Assembly (NCBI GenBank): GCA_910579215.1
Contig: CAJTTN010000006.1
Span: 57,376-121,375 of the forward strand
Origin: an uncultured Anaeroplasmataceae bacterium
GTDB taxonomy: Bacteria > Bacillota_I > Bacilli_A > Acholeplasmatales > Anaeroplasmataceae
Length of the DNA stretch: 64,000 bases
Reading direction: 5' to 3'
The stretch's first letter is position 1; each line of letters begins with the position of its first letter. Both the position numbers and the translations under genes were made by a program. The notes beneath the pieces were generated by a model. It was not told the DNA's origin. It saw only the letters and a program-made list of their open reading frames with translations, and ran no database searches. Below, in pieces: positions 32,493 through 40,613 of this stretch.

Positions 32493-33434
32493 ATGAATAC
32501 AGGAATTATTGTTGCTATTGTATGTAGTGTAATTTTAGTTGTTATTGTTATTTTATTGATTACGAGAATAAAAATTGTTCGTCAAACACAGAAGTTGATT
32601 GTTGAGCGTTTAGGGGCCTATCACGCTACGTGGTCTGTAGGATTTCATTTCTTGGTACCATTTATTGATCGTGTAGCTCAGGTAGTATCTATGAAGGAGC
32701 AGGTTAACGATTTTGATCCACAGCCTGTGATTACAAAAGATAATGTTACTATGCAAATTGATACCGTGGTTTTCTTTCAGGTTACAGATCCAAAGCTATA
32801 TTCCTATGGTGTAGAAAATCCAATTGCCGCTTTAGAAAACTTATCTTCTACAACTTTACGTAATATTATTGGTGAATTAGATTTGGATGAAACTTTAACT
32901 TCACGAGATATTATAAATACAAAGATGAGATCTATTCTAGATGAAGCAACAGATCCTTGGGGTATTAAGGTTAATCGTGTAGAGGTTAAAAATATTTTAC
33001 CACCAAAGGATATTCGAGATGCTATGGAGCGTCAAATGCGTGCTGAGCGTGAACGTCGTGAGAAAATTTTGCTTGCAGAAGGTGAAAAAAGAAGTCAAAT
33101 ACTTCAAGCAGAGGGAGAAAAAGAATCTCAAATCTTAAGAGCAGAGGCAGAAAAGGAAGCCACAATTAAAAAGGCAGAAGCAGAGGCAGCTGCAATTCTT
33201 AAGGTAAGAACAGCAGAGGCTGAAGGTGTTAGACTTACTCGTCAGGCACAAGCAGAAGGATATAGAATGCTAGTAGATGCAGGCTTAACAAAAGAGGTTT
33301 TAGCAATTAAATCCTTTGAAGCTCTAGAGAAGGTTGCTGATGGGCAGTCTACTAAACTAATCATTCCATCTGATATGCAAAATTTAGCTGCTACTATTGC
33401 AAGTTTAGCAGAGGTTGTTAAGGATAAGAAATAA
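32493..33434 (+). CDS. SPFH/stomatin-family protein (QmcA/YbbK-like)
   Basis: 313 residues. One N-terminal membrane anchor (about 4-26), the SPFH (band 7) domain (about 30-190, LIVERLGAYHATWSVGFHFLVPF; MQIDTVVFFQVTDP), then a long Ala/Glu/Lys coiled coil (about 190-260) rich in AEGE and AEAE units. Such proteins form ring assemblies at the membrane with NfeD partners, protecting or organising membrane proteins. Confidence 0.93.
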   Translation: MNTGIIVAIVCSVILVVIVILLITRIKIVRQTQKLIVERLGAYHATWSVGFHFLVPFIDRVAQVVSMKEQVNDFDPQPVITKDNVTMQIDTVVFFQVTDPKLYSYGVENPIAALENLSSTTLRNIIGELDLDETLTSRDIINTKMRSILDEATDPWGIKVNRVEVKNILPPKDIRDAMERQMRAERERREKILLAEGEKRSQILQAEGEKESQILRAEAEKEATIKKAEAEAAAILKVRTAEAEGVRLTRQAQAEGYRMLVDAGLTKEVLAIKSFEALEKVADGQSTKLIIPSDMQNLAATIASLAEVVKDKK

Positions 33435-33445
33435 GAAATCAAATG

Positions 33446-33474
33446 ATGCCAAGTGTAAAACCTGGCATTTTTTT
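33446..33474 (+). terminator. Terminator of the NfeD/SPFH operon
   Basis: atgcca/tggcat with an 11-base loop, then seven T. Confidence 0.75.
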
Positions 33475-33512
33475 GTCTTTAAAAACTTGTATTATTTATT
33501 TTTGACAAAAAA

Positions 33513-33527
33513 TGGTAAAATTTACCA
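33513..33527. promoter_or_regulatory. Operator-like palindrome upstream of ibrA
   Basis: TGGTAAAATTTACCA: 7-bp arms around one central base. It covers the expected -35 region of TATAAT at 33536-33541. A regulator bound here would block RNA polymerase. A similar site is found at 44633-44647. Confidence 0.55.
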
Positions 33528-33535
33528 ATTTATGA

Positions 33536-33541
33536 TATAAT
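33536..33541 (+). promoter_or_regulatory. Probable -10 box of the ibrAB promoter
   Basis: TATAAT, 28 bases before the chosen ibrA start. The hexamer 17 bases upstream is a poor -35 (TGGTAA, part of the palindrome), so an activator may be needed. Confidence 0.5.
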
Positions 33542-33569
33542 GAATAACATAAATCATAAGAGGTCAAAA

Positions 33570-34892
33570 ATGAAAAAGAAATATTTAGAACTAGATGTCT
33601 ATGAAAGCCTAATGAATAGATTAAAATTTATATTTGAAGAATTTGAAAATATTTTTGTTTCTTTTTCTGGTGGAAAGGATAGCGGACTTTTATTAAATTT
33701 AGTTTTAGATTATAAAAGAAAGTATTATCCAGAACGTGTAATAGGTGTTTTTCATCAGGATTTTGAAGCACAATATGACTATACAACTAAATATGTAGAA
33801 AGTACCTTTGAGCGAATAAAAAATGAGGCAGAGCTCTATTGGGTTTGTCTTCCAATGGCTACTAGAACGGCGCTAAGTAGCTATGAAATGTATTGGTATC
33901 CTTGGGATGATAGGCTTCAAGACATTTGGGTAAGACCTCTACCTCAGCATGAATATGTTATTTCATTAGAAAACAATCCTATTACGACTTATAAATATAA
34001 AATGCATCAAGAGGATTTGGCAAAGCAATTTGGAAGATGGTACCGCGCAGTGCATGGAGAAACGTCTACAATATGCTTATTAGGAATTCGTGCTGATGAA
34101 TCCCTACATCGTTACAGTGGATTTTTAAATAAAAAAAAGGGATATAAGCATAAATGCTATATCACACAGCAATTTAAAAATGTATGGTGTGCCTCTCCTT
34201 TATATGATTGGAGTGTTCAGGATGTTTGGCATGCAATAGCGATGCTAGGATATGATTATAATCCTTTGTATGATATTTTTTATCAGGTTGGACTTAAGCC
34301 CTCTATGATGAGAGTTGCCTCTCCATTTAATGATTATGCAAAGGACAGCCTGAATTATTATAGAGTTATTGAACCTGAGACCTGGACAAAGCTTTTAGGT
34401 CGTGTACAGGGTGTTAATTTTGCAGGTATTTATGGTAGAACTAAGGCCTTAGGGTATAGGAGTGTTACCTTACCTGAAGGACATACTTGGGAATCCTATA
34501 CAAAGTTTTTACTTGCCACCTTACCAACAAGAATTAGAAATGGATATTTGAAAAAATTTAAAACCTCTATCGATTTTTGGCATAATGTTGGTGGAGGCTT
34601 AGAAGAATCCACCATTCAAGAATTAGAGGAAAAAGGATATAATATTCAAAGAAATGGTGTTTCAAACTATACTATATTTAAAAATACTAGAATAATTTTT
34701 ATAGGTAAAATACCTGACCATACCGATGACATCAAATCCTCTCGTGATATACCTTCGTGGAAAAGAATGTGCTATTGTATTTTGAAAAATGATCATTTAT
34801 GTAGAAGTATGGGATTTGGTTTGACTAGAGATCAACAAAGAAATTTAGATGTTATAAAGCAAAAATATCTTGCTTTGGAGGAAATAGAATGA
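33570..34892 (+). CDS. ibrA: IbrA-like PAPS-reductase-family protein (DUF3440)
   Basis: 440 residues from the ATG at 33570 (Shine-Dalgarno aagagg). The N-terminal nucleotide-binding loop SFSGGKDSG (residues 31-39) is that of the adenine-nucleotide alpha-hydrolase/PAPS reductase fold. GVFHQDFEAQY, the Trp/Tyr-rich middle, LLGIRADES and SPLYDWSVQDVWHAI are typical of the IbrA group. In E. coli, IbrA acts with IbrB to activate expression of surface Eib proteins; biochemistry is unknown. The Cys motif of true sulfate-assimilation reductases is not evident. It overlaps ibrB by four bases. Confidence 0.88.
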   Translation: MKKKYLELDVYESLMNRLKFIFEEFENIFVSFSGGKDSGLLLNLVLDYKRKYYPERVIGVFHQDFEAQYDYTTKYVESTFERIKNEAELYWVCLPMATRTALSSYEMYWYPWDDRLQDIWVRPLPQHEYVISLENNPITTYKYKMHQEDLAKQFGRWYRAVHGETSTICLLGIRADESLHRYSGFLNKKKGYKHKCYITQQFKNVWCASPLYDWSVQDVWHAIAMLGYDYNPLYDIFYQVGLKPSMMRVASPFNDYAKDSLNYYRVIEPETWTKLLGRVQGVNFAGIYGRTKALGYRSVTLPEGHTWESYTKFLLATLPTRIRNGYLKKFKTSIDFWHNVGGGLEESTIQELEEKGYNIQRNGVSNYTIFKNTRIIFIGKIPDHTDDIKSSRDIPSWKRMCYCILKNDHLCRSMGFGLTRDQQRNLDVIKQKYLALEEIE

Positions 34893-35455
34893 GTTCAAAA
34901 AGTCCAGTTTATAAAATTAAGGCAGTTCCAATAGAGAAAATTAATCCTAATTCCTATAATCCTAATTCTGTGGCACCACCAGAAATGAGATTACTTTATG
35001 ATAGTATCAAAGAGGATGGGTATACGATGCCTATCGTTTGTTACTATAATCCAGAGGATGATACATATATCATAGTCGATGGATTTCATAGATATAGAGT
35101 TATGCTTGATTATAAGGATATTTATGAGCGAGAGGGAGGCTGTCTTCCTGTAACTGTAATAGATAAGCCCTTAGATAAACGTATGGCTAGTACAATTCGA
35201 CATAATCGTGCAAGAGGCTCTCATAATGTTGATTTGATGAGTAATATAGTTAGTGAATTGCATGAATTGGGAAGATCTGATGCTTGGATATGTAAGCATT
35301 TAGGTATGCAAAAAGATGAGGTTTTAAGACTAAAACAAATTACAGGATTAGCATCTTTATTTAAGGATATAGACTTTAGTAAGGGCTGGATTCCAGAAGA
35401 TGATTTTGAAACGGAATTTAAGCAATTGGAAGCAGCGTATGTAAATAGAAAATAG
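34889..35455 (+). CDS. ibrB: IbrB-like ParB-domain protein
   Basis: 188 residues. A ParB/Srx-type domain: PIEKINPNSYNPN, YIIVDGFHRYRVM (motif around D64-R68) and STIRHNRARGSHN (motif II). A helical DNA-binding-like region follows (IVSELHELGRSDAWICKHLGMQKDEVLRLKQ). The ATG overlaps the ibrA stop (ATGA), so the two are made together. Recent work shows many ParB-fold proteins bind or hydrolyse CTP or ATP; whether this one does is untested. There is no parA nearby, so this is not a chromosome partition system. Confidence 0.88.
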   Translation: MSSKSPVYKIKAVPIEKINPNSYNPNSVAPPEMRLLYDSIKEDGYTMPIVCYYNPEDDTYIIVDGFHRYRVMLDYKDIYEREGGCLPVTVIDKPLDKRMASTIRHNRARGSHNVDLMSNIVSELHELGRSDAWICKHLGMQKDEVLRLKQITGLASLFKDIDFSKGWIPEDDFETEFKQLEAAYVNRK

Positions 35456-35583
35456 TTTATTTCTTAAATTAAATTTTAATAAGGTTATCTATAGTGAACC
35501 CAATTATTTTTATCTTAAGGAATTAAGAGAAGATAATTGTGATTTTATAATGTAGGGAACAATAGAAAATAAAGCTAATAAAA

Positions 35584-35607
35584 ACAAAAAAAGCCAATCA
35601 TCTGGCT
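35584..35607 (-). terminator. Terminator of the tRNA-Asp/tRNA-Arg unit
   Basis: On the minus strand: agcca/tggct stem with a 6-base loop followed by seven T (complement of 35585-35591). Confidence 0.75.
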
Positions 35608-35618
35608 ATTATTAACTA

Positions 35619-35695
35619 TGGCGCACCCTAGAGGATTCGAACCCCTAACCTTTTGATCCGTAGTCAAACGATCTATCCAATTGATCTAAGGGTGC
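35619..35695 (-). tRNA. tRNA-Arg(ACG)
   Basis: 77 nt including an encoded CCA. The acceptor stem GCACCCT/AGGGTGC, the D-stem GATC/GATC, the anticodon arm TTTGA-CTACGGA-TCAAA (anticodon ACG) and the T-arm with TTCGAAT all fold. ACG is normally edited to ICG. Confidence 0.95.
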
Positions 35696-35709
35696 ATATG
35701 ATTTATTTT

Positions 35710-35785
35710 TGGCGGTTCGGACGGGACTTGAACCCGCGATCTCCAGTGTGACAGACTAGCATGTTAACCACTACACCACCGAACC
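35710..35785 (-). tRNA. tRNA-Asp(GTC)
   Basis: 76 nt including an encoded CCA. The acceptor stem GGTTCGG/CCGAACC, the anticodon loop CTGTCAC (anticodon GTC) and the T-arm GCGGG-TTCAAGT-CCCGT fold well. Upstream partner of tRNA-Arg, 14 bases apart, in one transcript. Confidence 0.95.
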
Positions 35786-35804
35786 ATATCTGTAACGCTT
35801 GATT

Positions 35805-35834
35805 ATTATATCACAAATATAGACAGAAAAACAA
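35805..35834 (-). promoter_or_regulatory. tRNA operon promoter
   Basis: On the minus strand: TTGTTT (35829-35834), 18-base spacer, TATAAT (35805-35810), about 20 bases before tRNA-Asp. Confidence 0.65.
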
Positions 35835-35894
35835 GTACTTTTTTTCTTTTTTTAAAAAGCGTATAATTAGAATCATAGGAAAAGAGGGATATTT

Positions 35895-36932
35895 ATGGAT
35901 ATGAATTATATTAGAGATATTGCTATGCAGTTGTTTCTTTGTGATTCTCCAACAGGATATAGTAAAGAGATTAATTTACTTTTACTAAAATTTCTTAATG
36001 AGCTTGGCTATCAAGCAGAATTAACTAATAAAGGAAATGTTAAACTATTCATAGAAGGAAGGAGTCATGAAAAGCGAATTGCCACTAGTGCTCATGTAGA
36101 TACCTTAGGTTTAATGGTACGTTCTATAAATGGAGATGGGACTCTAGCTATTACTAATGTTGGAGGACCTAGTATTCCAACATTAGATGGAGAATATTGT
36201 AAAATAGTAACCAGAGAAGGAAAAGTATTTACAGGAACAATTTTATGTAATAGTTCCTCTGTGCATGTGTATGAGGATGCAAAAAATAAGCCTAGAACGT
36301 TAGATTCTATGTTTATTAGAATAGATGAAAAAGTGCATTCTAAAGAGGATGTTAAAATTCTTGGAATTGAGCATGGAGATTATGTATGTATAGATCCTAA
36401 AATAGTTTTTACAGAGCAAGGCTTTTTAAAAAGTCGTTTTATTGATGATAAGGGAAGTGTATGTGCTATTTTAGGTGTATTAAAGGAACTTAAGGATAAG
36501 AGTATTTTACCTACCTATGATACCTATGTTTATTTTGTTAACCAAGAAGAAGTTGGACATGGGGCAGCAGCTGTTGATATAAGCATTGATGAATTTGTTA
36601 CAGTTGACATGGGATGTATTGGTAAGGATTTAGCCGGAAATGAATTTAATGTATCTATTTGTGCAAAGGATTCAGGAGGTCCCTATAGCTATGAATTAAC
36701 CTCAAAATTGATAAGCCTAGCTAAGGAGAATCATATTGGGTATGTAGTGGATATTTTTCCTTTCTACGGCTCTGATATTGGAGCTGCATGGAGAAGTGGA
36801 GTAGATTGTGCAGGCGCATTAATTGGACCTGGTGTGCATGCTAGTCATGGAATGGAACGTACACATTTAGATGCTATTGAAAATACAATGAAACTATTAT
36901 TTTTATATTTAACTACAAAAGGAGAAGCGTAA
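35895..36932 (+). CDS. M42-family aminopeptidase
   Basis: 345 residues. Metal-dependent aminopeptidase (glutamyl aminopeptidase/FrvX family), usually a cytoplasmic multimer. Metal and catalytic residues are visible: His and Asp in SAHVDTLG, Asp in SRFIDDKGS, Glu-Glu in NQEEVGHGA, Asp in TVDMGC, and the last His in SHGMERTH. Its stop overlaps the next start (TAATG). Confidence 0.94.
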   Translation: MDMNYIRDIAMQLFLCDSPTGYSKEINLLLLKFLNELGYQAELTNKGNVKLFIEGRSHEKRIATSAHVDTLGLMVRSINGDGTLAITNVGGPSIPTLDGEYCKIVTREGKVFTGTILCNSSSVHVYEDAKNKPRTLDSMFIRIDEKVHSKEDVKILGIEHGDYVCIDPKIVFTEQGFLKSRFIDDKGSVCAILGVLKELKDKSILPTYDTYVYFVNQEEVGHGAAAVDISIDEFVTVDMGCIGKDLAGNEFNVSICAKDSGGPYSYELTSKLISLAKENHIGYVVDIFPFYGSDIGAAWRSGVDCAGALIGPGVHASHGMERTHLDAIENTMKLLFLYLTTKGEA

Positions 36933-37756
36933 TGAAACGAGTATTAACAATTCAAGATATTTCTTGTGTGGGACAATGTTCCTTAACAGTTGCCCTTCCT
37001 ATCATTTCATCCTTTGGTATTGAAACTGCGGTAATTCCTACGGCAGTTCTATCAACACATACTGCCTTTACAGGGTTCACGTTTGCTGATTTAACAGAAG
37101 AACTACCAAAGATAGAAAAGCATTGGGAAAAGGAAAAGATAAAATTTGATGGCTTTTATACGGGCTATATTGGTTCAATCCGACAAATTGAGTATATCAT
37201 TTCCATTATGAAACATTTAGGAAATGACAAAGCTTTAAAGGTTGTTGATCCATGCATGGCGGATCATGGAAAGCTTTATACTGGATTTTCTAAGGATTTT
37301 CCAAACTATATGCTTGCTCTATGCAAGGAGGCAGATGTCATTCTTCCTAACCTTACAGAACTATGCTTATTACTAGACCTACCTTACAAGGAATACTCAA
37401 AATTGGAGCTTGAGGGTATGGTAAAACAAATTAGTACTATCACAGGAGCCTCTGTCGTATTAACTGGAGTGAGCTTTAAGGAAGATGAATTAGGAGCAAT
37501 GACCTATGATAAAACAAAAGATGAATTAAGCTATTTTTTTACAGAACGAGTTCCAATGCTTTTTCATGGTACTGGGGATTGTTTTGCAAGTGCCTTTTTT
37601 GGAGCTGTACTCAAAGGGTACACCTTTGCAAAAGCGGCTGAAGTTGCTTGTACATTTACATATTTGTCTGTTAAAAATACTAGAGAGGATGCAAAGGAAC
37701 ATTGGTATGGTGTGCATTTTGAATCAGCTTTAGGCTATCTCAATAGTTTAACTTAA
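36932..37756 (+). CDS. pdxY: Pyridoxal/pyridoxamine kinase-family protein
   Basis: 274 residues of the ribokinase-like PdxY/ThiD fold. KRVLTIQDISCVGQCSLTVALPI at the N terminus, VVDPCMADHGKLY in the middle, and the C-terminal anion-hole/catalytic segment FHGTGDCFASAFFGAVL (catalytic Asp in GTGD). Probable role: phosphorylation of B6 vitamers in salvage. Coupled to the M42 peptidase by overlap. Confidence 0.88.
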   Translation: MKRVLTIQDISCVGQCSLTVALPIISSFGIETAVIPTAVLSTHTAFTGFTFADLTEELPKIEKHWEKEKIKFDGFYTGYIGSIRQIEYIISIMKHLGNDKALKVVDPCMADHGKLYTGFSKDFPNYMLALCKEADVILPNLTELCLLLDLPYKEYSKLELEGMVKQISTITGASVVLTGVSFKEDELGAMTYDKTKDELSYFFTERVPMLFHGTGDCFASAFFGAVLKGYTFAKAAEVACTFTYLSVKNTREDAKEHWYGVHFESALGYLNSLT

Positions 37757-37774
37757 AATTATCGATTTTTATTG

Positions 37775-37802
37775 GGAAATTATTTATAATTTCCTTTTTT
37801 TA
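37775..37802 (+). terminator. Terminator after pdxY
   Basis: ggaaattat/ataatttcc, near-perfect stem with a very small loop, followed by seven T. Confidence 0.75.
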
Positions 37803-37866
37803 TTGTATAATAGATTTAGCATTATAATTATATATAATTTTAAAAAAGGAAAAGAGGTTGATTTTT

Positions 37867-39381
37867 ATGGAATTCCCAATACTTATTACAATTATAGTAG
37901 TGGCAGTAGTAATTTTTTTAGTGATTCTTTTCGCTTTATCTTATGTTAAGGCAGGTCCTGATACGGCAATTATGGTAACAGGAGCAGGAAAAAAGAAAAT
38001 TTTAATTGGTAAGGCGGGCTTTAGAATACCCTTTTTTCAAAGAACCGATTCCCTTTCTTTAAAAGCCTTTCAAGTAGATATTAAAACAGAGGAAGCCATT
38101 CCAACTAAGGAATTTATAAACATTAATGTAGATGGTGTAGCTAATTTAAAAATATCTTCTGATACGGAGATGCTAGAAAAGGCATTTGAATCTATTTTAA
38201 ATATGGCTGAATCTGAGCTTCAAAATCAGCTCCAGCAGGTATTGCAGGGAAACATGCGTGAAATTGTTGGTACAGTTGAAATTAAAGAGCTAGTAAGAGA
38301 TCGTCAAGGAGTTGCAAATAAGGTTAAGGAAAATGTTGTACCTGATATGGCTAAGCTTGGAATAGAGGTTGTAAACTTCAATATACAGTCCTTTTCAGAT
38401 GATAATAAGGTTATTGAAAATCTAGGTATAGATAATATTAGTCAAATTTCTAAGGATGCCTCAATAGCTAGAGCGAATGCTGAGCGAGATGTAGCTATTG
38501 CCTCAAGTGCAGCAAGTGAAGCAGCTAATAAAGCTAAAGTAGAATCTCAAATGAAGATTGTGCAGCAAAATACAGATTATGAGCTTCAGGCTGCAGCATT
38601 GAAGCAAAAATCAGATACGGCAAAGGCTGTTGCAGATGCTGCCTATGATATTGAAAAGCAGAAGCGTTTAGAACAGATTAATGTTGCCGAGGTGAACGCA
38701 AATATTGCTAAACGCGAAAGAGAAGTTGAGCTTGGAAATCGTGAAGTTGAATTAAAGGAAAAGAAGCTTCAGGCTGAGGTAAATAAGGTAGCAGATTCAA
38801 AAAAATATGCTGACCAAATGGCTGCAGAAGCGGATTTATTCACGCGTCAAAAGGCTGCAGAAGCAAAGAAATATGAATTAGAACAAGAAGCAGAAATGCA
38901 AAAGATAAAAGCAGAAGCAGATAAAATTGCAAGACAAAAATCAGCAGAGGCTTTTAAGATTCAAGCAGATTTAGAGGCTGCAGCGCAAATTGCGAGAGCA
39001 AACGCAGCTAAAGAAGCAGCTTTAGCTGAAGCCCAGGGAATAGAGGCTAAGGGTAAAGCAGAAGCGGATGCAATACGTGCTAAAGCAGAGGCTATGAAAC
39101 AATATGGAGAAGCTGCAACCTTACAGTTAATTTTAGATTCAGGTGTACTTCCTGAAATGGTTAAGGCTTATGCAGAACCAGTGGCTAGTGCAATGAGTAA
39201 GATAGATAGTATTACTATGTATGGAGAAGGAAATACAGCTAAGCTTACGGAGGAGATATCTAAAAATGGAACCCAAATTTTTGCAGGACTTGAAAAGGCA
39301 ACAGGACTAGATATAAAATCCTTACTTGCAGGTTTTTTGGGTGGTAAGCTGATAGAAAAAAGCAAATCTGACAAAGAATAA
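37867..39381 (+). CDS. Flotillin-like protein (FloT/YuaG family)
   Basis: 504 residues from the ATG at 37867 (aaagagg upstream; the TTG at 37858 lacks spacing). N-terminal membrane hairpin/anchor (about 4-27), a PHB/SPFH domain (about 30-190), then a flotillin coiled coil (about 200-420) with many Glu-Ala and AEA repeats, ending near GVLPEMVKAYAEPV. Flotillins organise membrane microdomains. A second SPFH protein is encoded five kb upstream. Confidence 0.93.
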   Translation: MEFPILITIIVVAVVIFLVILFALSYVKAGPDTAIMVTGAGKKKILIGKAGFRIPFFQRTDSLSLKAFQVDIKTEEAIPTKEFININVDGVANLKISSDTEMLEKAFESILNMAESELQNQLQQVLQGNMREIVGTVEIKELVRDRQGVANKVKENVVPDMAKLGIEVVNFNIQSFSDDNKVIENLGIDNISQISKDASIARANAERDVAIASSAASEAANKAKVESQMKIVQQNTDYELQAAALKQKSDTAKAVADAAYDIEKQKRLEQINVAEVNANIAKREREVELGNREVELKEKKLQAEVNKVADSKKYADQMAAEADLFTRQKAAEAKKYELEQEAEMQKIKAEADKIARQKSAEAFKIQADLEAAAQIARANAAKEAALAEAQGIEAKGKAEADAIRAKAEAMKQYGEAATLQLILDSGVLPEMVKAYAEPVASAMSKIDSITMYGEGNTAKLTEEISKNGTQIFAGLEKATGLDIKSLLAGFLGGKLIEKSKSDKE

Positions 39382-39390
39382 AATCAGTTG

Positions 39391-39414
39391 AGGAAGCCAT
39401 AACGCTTCCTTTTT
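39391..39414 (+). terminator. Terminator after the flotillin gene
   Basis: aggaagc/gcttcct, 7-bp stem with loop cataac, then five T. Confidence 0.8.
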
Positions 39415-39454
39415 GTTCCTTTAACGAGTATAGGTATTTATTATTAAGGAAAGG

Positions 39455-40549
39455 ATGAAGAATATGTTAAAATCGTTGATTTTGGAAAATGAAAATAAAA
39501 TAGAAACCTTTGATATCTCCTATTATGAGGCACAAAGGAATCATCCTGTAATGGCAGCTATTTCTGCCCTTGAGACAACCAATGAAATTCAAAAGTGCTA
39601 TTTTGATTTAGAGGACTCTAGTTTGGACTTTAATGCTTTAAAATTGTATGCCTTACTTCAAAGCCTATTTGTCTCTGTTGACTCCTTATATGCTTTATCC
39701 ATCTCCTTGACTAAGTCTAAAAATTTAATCAATATAAATAGAAATCCTGTATTAAGAGAATTAAAATACATAAGAAATGATGTGGTTGGACATCCTGCAA
39801 ACAGGATGTTTAATTCTACAACCTTGGCATATTGCATTTTAGATATAGAGAGTATAAATAAATATGAATTCTCATATAATATTTTTTCTGGACAAGGAAT
39901 AGAAAGAAAAAAAATAAATCTTACAGAGCTTGTAGAAAACTATTATATAGAATGTAATAGCTTTTTAGAGGAACTTCATCGTGTAGAAGTTAAAGAAAGA
40001 CAAACCTCAAATTTTTCTAAATTATCCTTGGAGGCATTAAATCTTTTTGATATGAGAGGAGATTACTATGCTTGCTTAGCTAAATTGAAAAAGTTATATT
40101 TAAAACATTATCCAACAGCGACGCCAAGTCAGCATAGGTTTTTATGGAGAATGGAGCTGATTGATGAGCTTAGAGACTTTTCCTACCAAGATTTTGATAT
40201 TCAGGATTTAAAAGAGTATGCCATAGGGCTGGAAATAATAAAAATATATCAGTCCTTTTCGGGGAAGGAATATTCTGTATTTTTAGGTAGACGAAAGCCA
40301 TCGCTAATCTCAGAATTTTACCGTTTTTTAAAGAAAAATAAAAAAAGCTTACCATTGATTGATAAAATTAATGATATAAAGCAGCCCTTATTAAAGGATT
40401 CCTTAAATCAGCTATTTCAATTAGCAAAAGAAAAGAATGCCCATGGGGTTATAAAGTATTTAAATTTTTTGAAAACATTATATGATAATAAGGAAGCTAC
40501 CTTATTATATGCCTTTGCTTTGCCACTCAAAGATTATAAAAATAAGTAA
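39455..40549 (+). CDS. Unknown protein with a HEPN-like RNxxxxH motif
   Basis: 364 residues (an ATG at 39464 is an alternative start). Helical throughout, no signal or membrane segment. Residues 107-113 read RNDVVGH within the context LRELKYIRNDVVGHPANR, which fits the R-x(4-6)-H motif of HEPN-domain ribonucleases, preceded by a helix (LQSLFVSVDSLYALS) as in HEPN folds. The C-terminal half has no recognised domain. There is no obvious antitoxin next to it: flotillin is upstream, typA downstream. The HEPN call is inference from a short motif. Confidence 0.6.
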   Translation: MKNMLKSLILENENKIETFDISYYEAQRNHPVMAAISALETTNEIQKCYFDLEDSSLDFNALKLYALLQSLFVSVDSLYALSISLTKSKNLININRNPVLRELKYIRNDVVGHPANRMFNSTTLAYCILDIESINKYEFSYNIFSGQGIERKKINLTELVENYYIECNSFLEELHRVEVKERQTSNFSKLSLEALNLFDMRGDYYACLAKLKKLYLKHYPTATPSQHRFLWRMELIDELRDFSYQDFDIQDLKEYAIGLEIIKIYQSFSGKEYSVFLGRRKPSLISEFYRFLKKNKKSLPLIDKINDIKQPLLKDSLNQLFQLAKEKNAHGVIKYLNFLKTLYDNKEATLLYAFALPLKDYKNK

Positions 40550-40613
40550 GATTTCTATAGATATATGCTTTATTTTGGTGTATAATTAGGTTTGTTTTGT
40601 TGGAGGTTATTTT

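Noticed and set aside
33503..33541. TTGACA upstream of ibrA as its -35 box
   Set aside because: It is 28 bases from the TATAAT, far too distant for a sigma-70-type promoter; it may belong to no promoter.
34889..35455. ParB chromosome partition protein
   Set aside because: No parA or parS nearby, and its partner is an IbrA-type PAPS-reductase protein, which fits IbrB.
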